From NCBI RefSeq assembly GCF_014856545.2, contig NZ_CP109811.1, forward strand, positions 1,544,001-1,608,000: a DNA stretch of 64,000 nucleotides. Reading direction: 5' to 3'. Positions 16,149 to 24,644 of this stretch are shown here, piece after piece. Position numbers and translations under genes: made by a program. The stretch's first letter is position 1. Each line of letters opens with the position of its first letter. Under the pieces are notes generated by a model. That model did no database searches and was not told the DNA's origin. It was given only the letters and a program-made list of their open reading frames with translations. This DNA is from Mesobacillus jeotgali (lineage in GTDB: Bacteria > Bacillota > Bacilli > Bacillales > Cytobacillaceae).

Positions 16149-16574
16149 GTGTCTAGCTCCAGCGCCTAGCCAGTTTTCATCCCTGAGATTACTTCCTTGA
16201 GTATCTTGCGAGAAGCGTTAGCTTTGAGCAGCTCGAGTCGCTTGTCTAGCTGCGGCTCCTAACTCCTCGAGGCGTTTGTCTAGTGTCGCCTCCTAGAAAC
16301 TCCGAAACTTCAACTCCGCCGGCAGAAGCAAAAAGCACTTCTTTTTCGGAGTCTCCAGTTTCTGTGTTTCTGGACAGTCGGCTATACTTTTCGACTTCGG
16401 TCCTGCCAATGAAGTCAAAGAACGACTTCACTGTCAGGCCCTCCAACGCTTGTCGGAGTCGGACCGTCGCCTCCGCATTTCGTTTTCGGTCCTGCCAATG
16501 AAGTCAAAGAACGACTTCACTGTTCGGCCCTCCAGCGCTTGTCAGGGCTGAGCAAGCCGCTTGGGCATTTCTAG
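16149..16574. repeat. Mosaic intergenic repeat, copy A (longest)
   Basis: Begins GTGTCTAGCTCCAGCGCCTA and ends CGCTTGGGCATTTCT. It contains a CAGTTTTCATCC module, a module with CTTCAACTCCGCCGGCAG, and two copies of a GAAGTC AAAGAAC GACTTC hairpin module, each followed by CCCTCCA(A/G)CGCTTGT. Modules are shared with copies at 39328, 43168 and 54545. Its right end stops about 2 bp from the ykvS stop codon. ORFs in it (for example 16246-16446 minus) lack ribosome sites and are treated as chance. Confidence 0.9.
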
Positions 16575-16575
16575 A

Positions 16576-16803
16576 TTAGTAGGCTGCGTCTTTAACAATT
16601 TTATAGTTTTTATGATTGATAACAGTGCGTTGATCAAGCTCCAGATCCCGGAAATTGTTCATATATGTCAAATCAACAATTACTGAGTTTTCATTTACTT
16701 TCTCTACGACCCCTTGCAGTCCTTCTTTGAATTCGATTACATTTCCAACTTCGGCTTTCTTCAAATAAACTCGCTCCTTCGTTATATTTCGAATTACTAA
16801 CAT
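16576..16803 (-). CDS. ykvS: YkvS family protein (DUF2187)
   Basis: A 75-residue protein matching YkvS/DUF2187: KKAEVGNVIEFKEGLQGVVE, then VNENSVIVDLTYM, and a final basic/aromatic strand with NHKNYKIV. The predicted fold is a small beta-barrel, KOW-like domain. The function is unknown. The ribosome site is weak (AAGG). The gene lies in the ykv region as in B. subtilis and is followed at once by mosaic repeat copy A, so no normal terminator is visible downstream except the repeat's own hairpins. Confidence 0.82.
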   Translation of the reverse strand: MLVIRNITKERVYLKKAEVGNVIEFKEGLQGVVEKVNENSVIVDLTYMNNFRDLELDQRTVINHKNYKIVKDAAY

Positions 16804-17060
16804 TTTGCCTTAATTTTTAACTAGCGTAAAGGAAAATCCGCATTAAATTTGAATGTTCACGAAATTTTCATTTTATAAAAGTTAGAAAATTCAATTTATA
16901 TAACCTATTATATATAAGAATTACATTTCCATCCAGAAAAAATTTATAATATTTATCATTTCATTCCCTTTATATCGGTCCAGAAACATCGCAAAGGAAT
17001 TTGCAAATTCATCACCAGAAGATAAAATGGTCATAGTATAAGAAACTTGAGGTGGTTCAC

Positions 17061-17255
17061 TTGGATAAAGAACAGGCTATTAGAATGCTGGAAAGTCTAA
17101 AAAATAAAGAAGTAGAGGAAATCTTTGTCGCTAAACAGGATTTCATGGAATTTCGCGAATTTCTGGTGAAAAGGGAGGATTTCAAACATTTCAGGGGAAT
17201 CGCTCAAAGAGGCGGAGATGTCATCTTTACATATATAGATGAGGCAAGGAGCTAA
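17061..17255 (+). CDS. Hypothetical protein, 64 aa
   Basis: Starts at the TTG at 17061, with GAGGTGG 5 bp upstream; the in-frame GTG at 17052 lies inside that ribosome site. The protein (MDKEQAIRMLESLKNKEVEE...) is soluble, charged and mostly helical, with a central FMEFREFLVKREDFKHFRG stretch. No cysteines or membrane segment. I do not recognise the family. It is followed 95 bp later by the Spo0E-like gene, which has its own ribosome site and probably its own promoter. Confidence 0.7.
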   Translation: MDKEQAIRMLESLKNKEVEEIFVAKQDFMEFREFLVKREDFKHFRGIAQRGGDVIFTYIDEARS

Positions 17256-17349
17256 TAAGAAGAAAAAGCGGTCTGTTAGTGTAAAATTTACTATCCCTAT
17301 TAGTGGAATAGTAGTAAAATATTAACATAGACTGATGAGGTGATCGCTG

Positions 17350-17523
17350 ATGGAAACATTGTCCCCTGAAAGGCTAATGGAAGAAATCGAACTCAAACGA
17401 AGAGAAATGATTTCAACCGCGAAGGAAACAGGTTTTCTAAGCGTACAGACCATTTCAGCAAGCCAGGAACTGGATAAGCTTTTAAATGTAGTTCAGGAAG
17501 AAGGGTACTTTTTAACCAAATAA
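17350..17523 (+). CDS. Spo0E-like aspartyl-phosphate phosphatase
   Basis: A 57-residue ORF with GAGGTG upstream. Sequence ends in SASQELDKLLNVVQEEG, matching the Spo0E family signature SxxLDxLI/LN; the two-helix hairpin spans the whole length. Family members (Spo0E, YisI, YnzD) dephosphorylate Spo0A-P and so hold back sporulation. It is a complete small unit with a terminator at 17531-17558. Which regulator it acts on cannot be told from sequence. Confidence 0.85.
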   Translation: METLSPERLMEEIELKRREMISTAKETGFLSVQTISASQELDKLLNVVQEEGYFLTK

Positions 17524-17530
17524 ATCTTTC

Positions 17531-17558
17531 AGGAGCACTTGGAAAAGGTGCTCCTTTT
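17531..17558 (+). terminator. Intrinsic terminator of the Spo0E-like gene
   Basis: GGAGCAC/GTGCTCC hairpin followed by TTTTCATTT, starting 8 bp after the stop codon. Confidence 0.8.
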
Positions 17559-17666
17559 CATTTGGATAAAAATGGTTGAAAATTCACATTTTTTCTGTCT
17601 GATGGTAAACTTTTTATAAGCCTTACAAGGTAACCAAGAGAACATTCACAATAGGGGGAAAAATGA

Positions 17667-18611
17667 ATGGAACTGGCAAATAAACTAGAGCAGCTAAAAA
17701 TAGAAATAGGTAAAAATGTAGTCGGGCGAGATGATGAAATAGAGATGATGGTGATCGCCCTTTTGAATAATGGCCATATTCTTATGGAGAGTGTGCCAGG
17801 GACCGGAAAAACGCTGCTGGCTAAAACATTTGCACGTGCAATAAGCGGACAATTCTCCAGGATTCAGTTCACTCCTGATGTCTTGCCCAGTGATATTACA
17901 GGAATCCAGTTTTTTAATCCTAAACTTCAGGAGTTCGAATTAAAACCAGGTCCAATTGTCACCAATATTCTTCTGGCAGATGAAATCAATCGTGCAACTC
18001 CTAGAACCCAGTCAAGCCTGCTGGAGGCTATGGAAGAACATCAGGTAACAATCGACGGCCACACGATTTCCTTGAAAACCCCTTTCCTCGTAATCGCAAC
18101 CCAGAATCCTGTGGAATCACAGCAGGGGACATTCCAGCTTCCGGTCGCGCAGATGGATCGCTTCTTTATAAAGTTATCCCTCGGGTATCCAGAAGTTTTT
18201 GAAGAGAAGGAAATGATCAAGAAACATAGGTTTGGAACATCAGCGAAAGAAGTCAATCCGGTTATCAGTGAAGAGGATATCAAGTCATTGAAGCAGGAAA
18301 TCATGAATGTGAAGTTAACAGAGGTTGTTGAAGATTACCTATTACAGATCGTACGGAAAACAAGGAGCCATTCTTCGATCGAATTAGGAATCAGTCCGAG
18401 GGGGACCCTTGCATTAGTAAAGGCGGCCCAGGGCAGGGCACTGATTAAGGGTCGAGATTATGTAGTACCAAATGATGTCAAAGAGATGGCTCCCTTCGTG
18501 TTAGGACACAGAATTTATTTTTCTGCTGAGGCATCGCTGACAATGACACCCGAAAAAGTAGTCGAGGATTTGCTGGAATCCATTCCGCTGCCTGTTGAAA
18601 TTGAGGTTTAA
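17667..18611 (+). CDS. MoxR-type AAA+ ATPase
   Basis: A 314-residue MoxR ATPase. Walker A ESVPGTGKT at 41-49, Walker B LLADEIN at 102-108 (D105, E106), sensor 1 IATQNPVESQQGTFQLP, and a C-terminal lid with SPRGTLALVKAAQ. MoxR ATPases act as chaperones maturing cofactor-bearing or cell-surface proteins, usually with a DUF58 partner. It is the first gene of a three-gene operon with a DUF58 protein and a DUF4129-type membrane protein. RBS GGGGGAAAA upstream. Substrate unknown. Confidence 0.92.
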   Translation: MELANKLEQLKIEIGKNVVGRDDEIEMMVIALLNNGHILMESVPGTGKTLLAKTFARAISGQFSRIQFTPDVLPSDITGIQFFNPKLQEFELKPGPIVTNILLADEINRATPRTQSSLLEAMEEHQVTIDGHTISLKTPFLVIATQNPVESQQGTFQLPVAQMDRFFIKLSLGYPEVFEEKEMIKKHRFGTSAKEVNPVISEEDIKSLKQEIMNVKLTEVVEDYLLQIVRKTRSHSSIELGISPRGTLALVKAAQGRALIKGRDYVVPNDVKEMAPFVLGHRIYFSAEASLTMTPEKVVEDLLESIPLPVEIEV

Positions 18612-18615
18612 GCAC

Positions 18616-19812
18616 ATGCAATGGAAAAAAATCGTCATTGAGGACCGTTTTCTATCCATATTGGCTTTTCTCGGGATACTTTTACTGATCGCCAGCTTTT
18701 ACATAAATTCCTGGCTGATGTTCGGAGTCGGCCTGATGATCCTATTTATCGCTGGAGGAAATTCCTATTATCTGAAGCATATAGGAGAGGGTTTATTTTT
18801 TGATAACGAACGTAAACGGAATCGCTTCTTTATCGGAGACAAAGGAGAGTGGATCCTTCAGTTTCACAACCAAGGTCTTCCAATTATGAAAGGGAATCTC
18901 TCGATCTATTTTGATAGTGCGGTTGTCCCTGTCTCGGGCGAGTATCATATCCATTCGTCAAGAGTCGATGTCAGTCTGCCATTCTCGGTTGGACAGCGAG
19001 AAAAGATTAAAATCAATGTGCCTTTTTCCGCAGAAAAGCGAGGATTATCAAAGATAAGGAAAATGGAGCTCCATATCCCGCATTTCTTTGGTTTCGGGGA
19101 TACCATTCTTGAGTTCTCTGACGTAATCAATATCGAGGCACTCGTCTATCCACAGACTATTTCGGTGCATAATTTGGATAAGCATAAGTCCGTTAAGCCA
19201 GGACAGAATCCATCTTTTTTCTCACTATTTGAAGATAATATGGGACCAATAGGCACAAGGGATTATCTGCCGACAGACAGCTTCAATAGAATTAATTGGA
19301 AAGCAAGTGCAAGGAAGATGGTCCTGCAGACGAAGGAATATGAACGCATTAATGAGGCAGGTGCCGTATTGTTCATCAATATTTCAGATGGTTATTCGGT
19401 GACAGGCAAGCTGGAATTTTTGATGAGCAGTACAGCTGAAATGGCTTATTTCTTTAACAGGAGAAATATTCCCTTCTCGCTCTGCATGAATATCAGGTCT
19501 GCTGGATTTACACCATTTACCTACCTGCCATTGGGGGCTGGAAAGGATCATCTGCAAAAGCTGCTTGACTTACTGGCTATAGCCGATTTTCATTCACCAA
19601 CAATTCCGCATGAACAAATGCTGTTCTTTTACAAGCGGCATTTGCCGATTGCGCCGACCATGATACATGCCGGAATCCGGACAAGGGGAGCGGATTCCTA
19701 TATCCAGGAATGGACCAATGCTGGTGTCCAGTTATTCGAGCTGAAAACCCATAATGAACATGCATTACTGGAGCCGATTAATATTATTTTGAAGGATGTT
19801 GCGGGCAAATGA
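18616..19812 (+). CDS. DUF58 domain protein
   Basis: A 398-residue protein with two N-terminal membrane helices (about residues 12-52), a beta-rich extracytoplasmic or linker region, and a C-terminal DUF58 core in which IGTRDYLPTDSFNRINWKAS is the diagnostic stretch. DUF58 resembles a von Willebrand A-like fold and is the normal partner of MoxR. The ATG at 18616 is preferred to an upstream TTG inside the moxR frame. It starts 5 bp after moxR and overlaps the next gene by ATGA, showing translational coupling. Confidence 0.9.
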   Translation: MQWKKIVIEDRFLSILAFLGILLLIASFYINSWLMFGVGLMILFIAGGNSYYLKHIGEGLFFDNERKRNRFFIGDKGEWILQFHNQGLPIMKGNLSIYFDSAVVPVSGEYHIHSSRVDVSLPFSVGQREKIKINVPFSAEKRGLSKIRKMELHIPHFFGFGDTILEFSDVINIEALVYPQTISVHNLDKHKSVKPGQNPSFFSLFEDNMGPIGTRDYLPTDSFNRINWKASARKMVLQTKEYERINEAGAVLFINISDGYSVTGKLEFLMSSTAEMAYFFNRRNIPFSLCMNIRSAGFTPFTYLPLGAGKDHLQKLLDLLAIADFHSPTIPHEQMLFFYKRHLPIAPTMIHAGIRTRGADSYIQEWTNAGVQLFELKTHNEHALLEPINIILKDVAGK

Positions 19813-21065
19813 ATAGCCGTGTCTTAAATGTATTTTTTCGCTTTTTTATAGAGTGGACTTTTGTAAGCCTCATTCTGGTGGTATTTCATTTGCTATCATC
19901 ACAACGAATGCCATTGTTTTCAACTATGATTATAGCCGCTGCAGCCTCCATACTCTTTACGCTTTTATTGGAGCTGAAGCCGCGTCTGGCAAAGCCTTTG
20001 TATCTTCTTGTAGTCATGCCGCTTCTTTTTGCTGCAGGCAGCTTGAGCAATCTTGAGAACTTTTATATAGGGATTATGGCAATATTCATTTTTTGGAGAG
20101 TGCTTAAGTTCCACCAGGATTCAACGAGTCAATCAGAAAGTGTCTGGCTCGTCCTCACCTTTTTGATCGGGGTATTTCTTTCGCCGCTTGCTTATTTTAA
20201 TGGTGGCTCATATTTGATTCAAATCGTGTTCATCCTTCTCTTCCAACTGTTGTTTATATTGTCAGGGCAGTTTTTGCTGAAGTGGATTGATGTTGAACTC
20301 GCCTCAAAAAAAAGATTTGCAGTCACTTATTCCAAGCTGATTGGGATTATTCTGCTCCTTGTTGCGGTATTAACTTTTGGAAGAGGAATTTTAAAAGAGA
20401 TGTTCTTTTTTGTACTGCAATTGGCTGGGTGGACGCTTTCTATGCTGTTGTATCCCTTTTTTGCCTGGATTGGTTCTGCAGATATGCAGGCTAGAGCCAA
20501 CAAAGTATTTTCTGAAAACCTGCCTAATATGGAAAATGATGCATCAATTAAACAGGCCAGGCAGGTATTTGACCCGGACTTTTGGGGGCCTATTCTATTC
20601 GCTGTCCTGATTGCCATTGGATTTTATTTCATTTATAAAAAAACCAGTCTTTTCAGCATGCGGAAGGAGGAAGAAGCGGCAGAAGCCGGATTAATAAGCA
20701 CCTCCCATATCGAAGGGGCAGCAAACAGCGGTGAGTTTACAAGGAGGCAAAAGGCGGCACCTGAAAACCACATAAGGAAGGAAATCTTTCAGCTTGAAAA
20801 ATATGCCCATAAAAAGGAACTGGGCCGGCTTAACCATGAAGATGTCAAAGAATGGTTCGACAGGCTTAGCATTCAATATGATCCACGGACGATCCATACG
20901 TATGAAAAGGTCAGGTATGGTGACCAGCTGGACGAAAAAATCGACAGCTGGTTCAAGGACGAAATAAAGAAGGTCAAAAAGCAAATCATTGCATTGGAAA
21001 AAATTAAGAAGGAAGAGAGCAAAAAAAGTTTGAAGGAAGGCTTTAAACAGATTTTCAAGCGATAA
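19809..21065 (+). CDS. DUF4129-type membrane protein, third gene of the MoxR operon, no transglutaminase domain
   Basis: A 418-residue membrane protein: six or seven N-terminal helices (about 10-225), a loop, another helix at about 258-276 (FWGPILFAVLIAIGFYFIY), and a charged cytosolic tail with HTYEKVRYGDQLDEKIDSW, which resembles the end of DUF4129. In the related B. subtilis operon yeaC-yeaD-yebA the third gene is a much longer transglutaminase-domain protein. That catalytic domain is missing here, with no sign of a frameshift. The last 40 residues are very lysine-rich. Confidence 0.75.
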   Translation: MNSRVLNVFFRFFIEWTFVSLILVVFHLLSSQRMPLFSTMIIAAAASILFTLLLELKPRLAKPLYLLVVMPLLFAAGSLSNLENFYIGIMAIFIFWRVLKFHQDSTSQSESVWLVLTFLIGVFLSPLAYFNGGSYLIQIVFILLFQLLFILSGQFLLKWIDVELASKKRFAVTYSKLIGIILLLVAVLTFGRGILKEMFFFVLQLAGWTLSMLLYPFFAWIGSADMQARANKVFSENLPNMENDASIKQARQVFDPDFWGPILFAVLIAIGFYFIYKKTSLFSMRKEEEAAEAGLISTSHIEGAANSGEFTRRQKAAPENHIRKEIFQLEKYAHKKELGRLNHEDVKEWFDRLSIQYDPRTIHTYEKVRYGDQLDEKIDSWFKDEIKKVKKQIIALEKIKKEESKKSLKEGFKQIFKR

Positions 21066-21092
21066 AATACTTTTTGTCACAATTTCGATAAA

Positions 21093-21107
21093 ATGAAAAC
21101 GTTTTAC
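21093..21107 (+). promoter_or_regulatory. Possible catabolite-responsive element (cre) upstream of ptsHI
   Basis: ATGAAAACGTTTTAC fits the cre consensus WTGNAANCGNWNNCW with one mismatch at the penultimate position. It is about 275 bp before ptsH. The rest of 21066-21380 is AT-rich with no gene; neither ptsG nor a GlcT antiterminator site is present, unlike B. subtilis ptsGHI. Confidence 0.45.
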
Positions 21108-21380
21108 TGAAAAAAATGCTCTAAACCTTTAAAAATCAATGTTTTTTCATTGTCTATGACTATGCAAAATGCTATTCTTTTGTGTGGGATGCCAATCCAA
21201 ATTTCTGCGGAAATGATTGGAAACAATATATGGTGTGAAAGAACAATACAAATGGGTAAAATACAAATATCATTTTGGCTAGGCCTGAGTTTTGACCTTT
21301 CGCTGAATTGAACCATTTAGTTTGGAAAGGCATCATGTATGGTCATCTTAATCATCTAATTAAAAGGAGAATGATATAGT

Positions 21381-21647
21381 ATGGTACAAAAACAATTCAA
21401 GGTCGTTGCTGAAACAGGAATCCACGCACGTCCTGCTACGATGCTGGTACAGGCTGCAAGCAAGTTCGATTCAGAAGTACACTTAGAATATAAAGAAAAA
21501 AAGGTAAACCTTAAGTCAATCATGGGTGTAATGTCATTAGGTATCGGCCAAGGAGCAGAAATCACAATCATCGCTGAAGGAAGCGACGAGCAAGATGCTC
21601 TTAACACACTAGAAGAAACTTTGAAAAAAGAAGGTTTAGCTGAATAA
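21381..21647 (+). CDS. ptsH: Phosphocarrier protein HPr
   Basis: An 88-residue HPr. The catalytic histidine H15 sits in GIHARPAT and receives phosphate from enzyme I; the regulatory serine S46 in KSIMGVMS is the HPr kinase target that creates the CcpA corepressor. This is the central PTS carrier in the cytosol, serving both sugar uptake and catabolite control. RBS AAAGGAGA upstream. The stop TAA overlaps the ptsI ATG by one base. No EIIC(glucose) gene precedes it here. Confidence 0.98.
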   Translation: MVQKQFKVVAETGIHARPATMLVQAASKFDSEVHLEYKEKKVNLKSIMGVMSLGIGQGAEITIIAEGSDEQDALNTLEETLKKEGLAE

Positions 21648-23362
21648 TGGGCTTTCTCCAGGGAATTGCCGCTTCAAACGGCATAGCGATTGCGAAAGCC
21701 TATAAGCTGGTAGAACCGGATTTCTCTTTTGAAAAAACGACAATAGATGCTCCTGCAGAAGAAATTGCTCGTTTTCAGTCAGCGCTTCAGACAGCAAGAG
21801 CTGAGCTGGAAAAAATCCGCGATCATGCGGGAACTGCTTTAGGAGCTGATAAAGCAGCAATTTTTGATGCTCATCTTCTAGTATTGAGCGATCCAGAATT
21901 GATTTCACCCATCGAAGACAAAATCAAAACAGAAAATGTTAATGCAGAGCATGCATTAAAAGAAACGGCTGATATGTTCATCAACATGTTCGAATCCATG
22001 GACAATGAATATATGAAAGAACGGGCGGCAGATATTCGCGACGTAACAAAACGCGTATTAGCCCATCTGTTGGGTATCCAGATTCCTAACCCTAGCATGA
22101 TTGCTGAAGAAGTAGTCATCGTGGCGGAAGATTTGACTCCTTCAGATACTGCTCAATTGAATCGCCAGTTTGTAAAAGGATTTACTACGAACATCGGCGG
22201 CCGTACTTCCCATTCAGCAATCATGGCTCGATCAATGGAAATTCCAGCTGTTGTAGGCACAAAGGCAGCTACAGAAGAAATCAGCAACGGGGATATCGTT
22301 GTTGTTGATGGATTGAAAGGCGAAGTTCATTTCAACCCAACTCCTGAAGTGCTTGAAGCCTATAAAAAAATACAGGAAGATTTCGAAAAGCAAAAAGCCG
22401 AGTGGGCTAAACTTGTTAACGAAAAGTCTGTAACAGCTGATGGCCATCATGTTGAACTTGCTGCGAATATCGGTACACCTAGGGATTTGAAGGGTGTAAT
22501 TGAGAACGGCGGCGAGGGTGTAGGTCTTTACCGTACAGAGTTCCTATACATGGACAGGGACCAGCTTCCTACTGAAGAAGAACAATATACTGCTTATAAG
22601 GCTGTGCTTGAAGGCATGGAAGGCAAGCCAGTTGTTGTTCGTACATTGGACATCGGCGGCGACAAAGAGCTTCCATACTTGAATCTGCCGAAAGAAATGA
22701 ATCCTTTCCTTGGCTTCAGGGCAATCCGCCTGTGCCTTGAGGAAGTGGATATTTTCCGTACACAACTGCGTGCTCTTTTGCGTGCTAGTGTTCATGGAAA
22801 CCTGAAAGTCATGTTCCCGATGATCGCTACTTTGAACGAGTTCAGGGAAGCAAAAGCAATGCTTGAAGAAGAAAAAGCAAAATTGATTCAGGAAGGCGTC
22901 AAGGTTGCTGACCATATCGAGCTCGGCATCATGGTTGAGATTCCTTCTACTGCGGTCCTTGCAGATCAGTTTGCGAAGGAAGTCGACTTCTTCAGTATCG
23001 GAACAAATGACTTGATCCAATACACAATGGCAGCGGACAGGATGAACCAGCAAGTATCCTACTTGTACCAGCCGTACAATCCATCAATCCTTCGACTTGT
23101 AAAGATGGTCATTGATGCAGCCCATAAAGAAGGCAAGTGGGCTGGTATGTGTGGTGAAATGGCCGGTGACGAAACAGCGATTCCAATCCTGCTTGGTCTT
23201 GGCCTTGATGAGTTCTCGATGAGTGCCTCTTCAATCCTGAAAGCACGTTCATTGATCAGGAACTTAAATAAAGCCGATATGGAAAAGCTGGCTTCAACCG
23301 TGCTAAACATGAGTACAACTGAAGAAGTAGTTGAAGCAGTAAACCAGGCAATTTCATTGTAA
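21647..23362 (+). CDS. ptsI: PTS enzyme I (phosphoenolpyruvate-protein phosphotransferase)
   Basis: A 571-residue enzyme I. The phosphorylated H189 is in [13 protein letters not shown]; the PEP-binding C-terminal barrel contains [23 protein letters not shown] and the catalytic cysteine region [10 protein letters not shown]. It transfers phosphate from PEP to HPr. Translationally coupled to ptsH by a one-base overlap. Length equals the B. subtilis protein. An intrinsic terminator lies about 110 bp downstream. Confidence 0.98.
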   Translation: MGFLQGIAASNGIAIAKAYKLVEPDFSFEKTTIDAPAEEIARFQSALQTARAELEKIRDHAGTALGADKAAIFDAHLLVLSDPELISPIEDKIKTENVNAEHALKETADMFINMFESMDNEYMKERAADIRDVTKRVLAHLLGIQIPNPSMIAEEVVIVAEDLTPSDTAQLNRQFVKGFTTNIGGRTSHSAIMARSMEIPAVVGTKAATEEISNGDIVVVDGLKGEVHFNPTPEVLEAYKKIQEDFEKQKAEWAKLVNEKSVTADGHHVELAANIGTPRDLKGVIENGGEGVGLYRTEFLYMDRDQLPTEEEQYTAYKAVLEGMEGKPVVVRTLDIGGDKELPYLNLPKEMNPFLGFRAIRLCLEEVDIFRTQLRALLRASVHGNLKVMFPMIATLNEFREAKAMLEEEKAKLIQEGVKVADHIELGIMVEIPSTAVLADQFAKEVDFFSIGTNDLIQYTMAADRMNQQVSYLYQPYNPSILRLVKMVIDAAHKEGKWAGMCGEMAGDETAIPILLGLGLDEFSMSASSILKARSLIRNLNKADMEKLASTVLNMSTTEEVVEAVNQAISL

Positions 23363-23383
23363 TATAATTGTAATATAAAAAAT

Positions 23384-23408
23384 GTTTTAACCTATACAGG
23401 GCGGGTAT
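23384..23408 (+). promoter_or_regulatory. Possible sigma-B type promoter downstream of ptsI
   Basis: GTTTTA (23384-23389), 13-bp spacer, GGGTAT (23403-23408), close to the sigma-B pattern GTTTAA-N12-14-GGGTAT. A terminator lies only about 65 bp further on, so a transcript from it would be a short RNA of about 85-90 nt. Confidence 0.35.
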
Positions 23409-23472
23409 AAATGAGTAAGCACTTTGGTTAGACTTTAATTAAGCTAATCATTCTCATTTTCCCCCAGATTTG

Positions 23473-23502
23473 GCCGGCTGTTTATCAGCCGGCATTTTTT
23501 TG
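23473..23502 (+). terminator. Intrinsic terminator downstream of ptsHI
   Basis: GCCGGCTG TTTAT CAGCCGGC hairpin followed by a run of T. It can end both ptsHI and any short transcript from 23384. Confidence 0.9.
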
Positions 23503-23532
23503 TGTTAAAACCTATGCTGCAGGTGACTGCAC

Positions 23533-23667
23533 GTGCATAAGAAAGAGCAACTTCGGACAGTTTTGAAAGAATAAGCAGAAAAGCTGTCAAAAGAAGGAGC
23601 AACTTCAGACAGGTTTGCAAGGGAAAGCGGAAAAGCTGTCAAAAGAAGGAGCAACTTCAAACCAGGT
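23533..23667. repeat. Short tandem array, about three 52-bp units with a CTGTC...GACAG inverted repeat
   Basis: The landmark AGCAACTTC recurs at 23546, 23598 and 23650, exactly 52 bp apart. The middle unit (23584-23612) is CTGTC, AAAA, GAAG, GAGCAA, CTTC, A, GACAG: a nested 29-bp inverted repeat. The first and third units are degenerate on one arm. The spacing and the inverted-repeat span equal those of the array at 10369. No reading frame is carried. Confidence 0.8.
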
Positions 23668-23683
23668 TTCCAGGTAAAAGAAT

Positions 23684-23709
23684 AAAAAAAGCTGCCGGAC
23701 TGGCAGCTT
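23684..23709 (-). terminator. Intrinsic terminator of ykwB
   Basis: On the minus strand AAGCTGCC/GGCAGCTT hairpin followed by a run of seven T, immediately after the ykwB stop. Confidence 0.88.
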
Positions 23710-24375
23710 CTAAGCTTTAAAAGGGTTTTTCCATTCCATCAGCATCCCATAATTCAATGATTCTTCGTCCTCCAGATAATTTGCTACAGGTCTGACCGGT
23801 GTACGGCCGCAGCGCAGCAGAAAGGAAACGACTGGATCCTTTAATTCACCTTGTAGTACTTTTCCTACATACTGGTCAATGGTTATGTCAGCAGAGTGTA
23901 AGTGGTAACCTGGCATCCGGCCGCCTCCCAAAAGTCTTTCAAGACCTGATTGCACGACAGTCTCATACATAGATTGCATCATCCATTTTCCAAGCCCAAG
24001 CTTGCGGTAAGCTGGACTTATGCAAATATCGACAATGTAAAGAGTATTGCCTTCCGGGTTATGATTCCGTATATAGCCGTTATCGGTTATATCCGCCCAG
24101 GAATGGTCTTCGTCACCATTGTCTAATTGAACAATCAAGCCAGTTATGGAACCGACAATTCTACCGCCGATTTCTACGCATAATGCCCCATCCGGAAATA
24201 AGTTAATATGATTGGTCAGTTGTTCGGTATTCCACAATAGTTCTTCAGGAAACGGAGGCGGAAAGGCTTCCTTTTGAATCTGGATCAACTGGTCAAAATC
24301 ATTTTCTGTGTAGTTTCTAATAATGGCTTTTACTGGTTTGTTGCTGTCGTAAACATAAAGCTGTTTATAAAACAT
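23710..24375 (-). CDS. ykwB: GNAT family N-acetyltransferase (YkwB)
   Basis: A 221-residue GNAT acetyltransferase. The acetyl-CoA site is YIVDICISPAYRKLGLGKWM (about residues 113-132), with a preceding strand GGRIVGSITGL. The ATG at 24375 is chosen because GAGGTG lies 6 bp upstream; a longer in-frame start has no ribosome site. Synteny with B. subtilis ptsI-ykwB supports the name. The acceptor substrate is unknown. It converges on ptsI across a 350-bp gap holding two terminators and a repeat array. Confidence 0.82.
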   Translation of the reverse strand: MFYKQLYVYDSNKPVKAIIRNYTENDFDQLIQIQKEAFPPPFPEELLWNTEQLTNHINLFPDGALCVEIGGRIVGSITGLIVQLDNGDEDHSWADITDNGYIRNHNPEGNTLYIVDICISPAYRKLGLGKWMMQSMYETVVQSGLERLLGGGRMPGYHLHSADITIDQYVGKVLQGELKDPVVSFLLRCGRTPVRPVANYLEDEESLNYGMLMEWKNPFKA

Positions 24376-24499
24376 ATCCGCACCTCGAAAATATAGTATA
24401 AGCACAGTATAAAAAGATTGCGAATGGAAGGTCAAATTGTTGAACGAAAAAAAGCTGCCTTCCTCAATAAATATTCTAGTTGAAAGCCTATTAATGGTG

Positions 24500-24528
24500 G
24501 TTTAGAACCGTTGCAGGAAGGGTATACT
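24500..24528 (+). promoter_or_regulatory. Possible sigma-B promoter upstream of ykwC, overlapping a TATACT box
   Basis: GTTTAG (24500-24505), 14-bp spacer, GGGTAT (24520-24525), matching the sigma-B consensus well. TATACT at 24523-24528 overlaps and could serve sigma-A. A terminator-like hairpin follows at 24561 before ykwC begins at 24645. Confidence 0.5.
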
Positions 24529-24560
24529 AACATTGCGCATAAAATGGTAGATCGTTCTGG

Positions 24561-24588
24561 AGGCCGAGGAGTAATTTCTCGGCCTTTT
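24561..24588 (+). terminator. Intrinsic terminator-like hairpin in the ykwC leader
   Basis: AGGCCGAG GAGTAATTT CTCGGCCT followed by TTTGC. There is no gene upstream on this strand, so it either ends a short RNA from the 24500 promoter or attenuates ykwC. Confidence 0.65.
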
Positions 24589-24644
24589 GCTATTTAAAAT
24601 GTTAAAATAATATCTAAAATCAAAAAGGGGAAGAAGGAGTACAT

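Noticed and set aside
16246..16446. A 66-codon minus-strand ORF, with a similar ORF at 43131-43355
   Set aside because: Both lie in the shared module of repeat copies A and C, lack ribosome sites, and the other two copies do not carry the module. Similarity reflects the repeat.
21066..21380. A GlcT antiterminator site or ptsG remnant before ptsH
   Set aside because: No such hairpin/terminator pair and no ptsG-like frame are visible.
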